Below, one piece after another: positions 4,636 through 5,065 of a stretch of 5,065 bases of DNA; the first letter of the stretch is position 1, and every line of letters starts with the position of its first letter. Source of the DNA: Rhodocyclales bacterium (GTDB lineage: Bacteria; Pseudomonadota; Gammaproteobacteria; Burkholderiales; Rhodocyclaceae). Both the position numbers and the translations under genes were made by a program. The stretch lies in the NCBI GenBank assembly GCA_021286885.1, contig JAJTBM010000244.1, forward strand, positions 1 through 5,065. Direction: 5' to 3'. The notes under the pieces are model-generated. The model saw only the letters and a program-made list of their open reading frames with translations, did not search any database and was not told where the DNA came from.

Positions 4636-5065
4636 GCCCCGCTGCCATGCGCCGGCCTGCCGCCTGGCTGCGCCTTCCCCTGCTGGCCCTCGCCCTGGGC
4701 TGGACCCTGCTGCTCGGGGCCGCCGACCTGGATTACCACCTGCAGCCCGTGCAAATCGCCCCCCATAGCTGGGTGTTCGTGGGCGGAACCGACGATTTCA
4801 GCCCAAAAAACGGGGGCAACATCGTCAACACCGGCTTCATCCTCACCGATGCCGGCGTGGTCGTGGTGGATACGGGCCCCTCCCGGGCCTACGGCGAGCA
4901 GATGCTGCGGGCGATTCGACGCATCACCAATGCCCCCATCGCCCTGGTGATCAACACCCACCATCACCCCGACCACTTCCTGGGCAACCAGGCCTTCCCC
5001 CCCGAGTTGATCGCCGCCCTGCCCGGCACCCGGGAAGGGATCAGCAAGGAAGGGGAAAGCTTCAA
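4632..5065 (+). CDS. SoxH-like zinc metallo-hydrolase of the quinoprotein-associated type (N-terminal part, runs off window)
   Basis: First 144 residues of a metallo-beta-lactamase-fold hydrolase; the frame is still open at the window end. Start ATG 4632 overlaps the previous stop (ATGA), with GAGGTGG a few bases upstream; ATG 4647 (residue 6) is an alternative. Residues 7-31 form an N-terminal signal or anchor (MRRPAAWLRLPLLALAL... GAA); the Arg pair lacks a proper Tat context. The fold is shown by NGGNIVNTGFILTDAGVVVVDTGPS (about 60-84) and the zinc motif HHHPDH at 110-115, fitting HxHxDH, followed by GNQAF. These features and its place behind the SoxYZ-like carrier match the SoxH-related 'quinoprotein relay system zinc metallohydrolase' families. 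It may release or modify whatever Cys146 of the carrier holds, but no substrate is known. The later zinc ligands lie outside the window. Confidence 0.87.
   Translation, partial: MSPAAMRRPAAWLRLPLLALALGWTLLLGAADLDYHLQPVQIAPHSWVFVGGTDDFSPKNGGNIVNTGFILTDAGVVVVDTGPSRAYGEQMLRAIRRITNAPIALVINTHHHPDHFLGNQAFPPELIAALPGTREGISKEGESF

Noticed and set aside
4653..4691. Possible Tat signal from the Arg-Arg pair in the SoxH-like protein
   Set aside because: The residues around it (AMRRPAAWL) lack the S/T-R-R-x-F-L-K context; an ordinary Sec signal or anchor is simpler.

Overview
The window looks like high-GC proteobacterial DNA, most likely from a betaproteobacterium of the Rhodocyclales/Burkholderiales kind. 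This is inferred from base composition, codon use and gene families; no rRNA or other taxonomic marker is present. It is a compact periplasmic locus for PQQ (quinoprotein) alcohol oxidation that resembles the ped/exa (qedH) regions of pseudomonads.

Layout. (1) 2-370, plus strand: the last 122 residues of an ExaA-type PQQ alcohol dehydrogenase that begins outside the window, followed by an intrinsic terminator (394-428). (2) 443-1048 and 1054-1512, plus strand: an exported pentapeptide-repeat protein, then a PedF-like c550-type cytochrome with four mature-region cysteines, only 5 bp apart. (3) 1513-1609: a convergent gap with a strong terminator for the minus-strand gene and a second hairpin. 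(4) 1610-3373 (or 3394), minus strand: a complete second PQQ alcohol dehydrogenase. Its active site reads Asp-Phe-Asp, the signature of lanthanide-dependent enzymes. (5) 3395-3855: a divergent control region of about 460 bp. I read one sigma-54 (-24/-12) promoter facing each way, with A-tracts and short repeats between them that could bind an enhancer-binding activator. (6) 3856-4635 and 4632-5065, plus strand, overlapping by ATGA: a SoxYZ-like fused carrier with a single cysteine, and the start of a SoxH-like zinc metallo-hydrolase (HHHPDH motif) that runs off the window.

How the genes fit together. The two dehydrogenases oxidise alcohols (and perhaps aldehydes) in the periplasm and pass electrons from PQQ to the cytochrome. 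The SoxYZ-like and SoxH-like proteins belong to families that recur beside quinoprotein dehydrogenases, but their substrate is not established; they form the least understood part of the locus. The paired sigma-54 promoters suggest that the lanthanide-type dehydrogenase and the carrier/hydrolase pair are switched on together by one activator. No mobile element, tRNA, rRNA or CRISPR array was seen.
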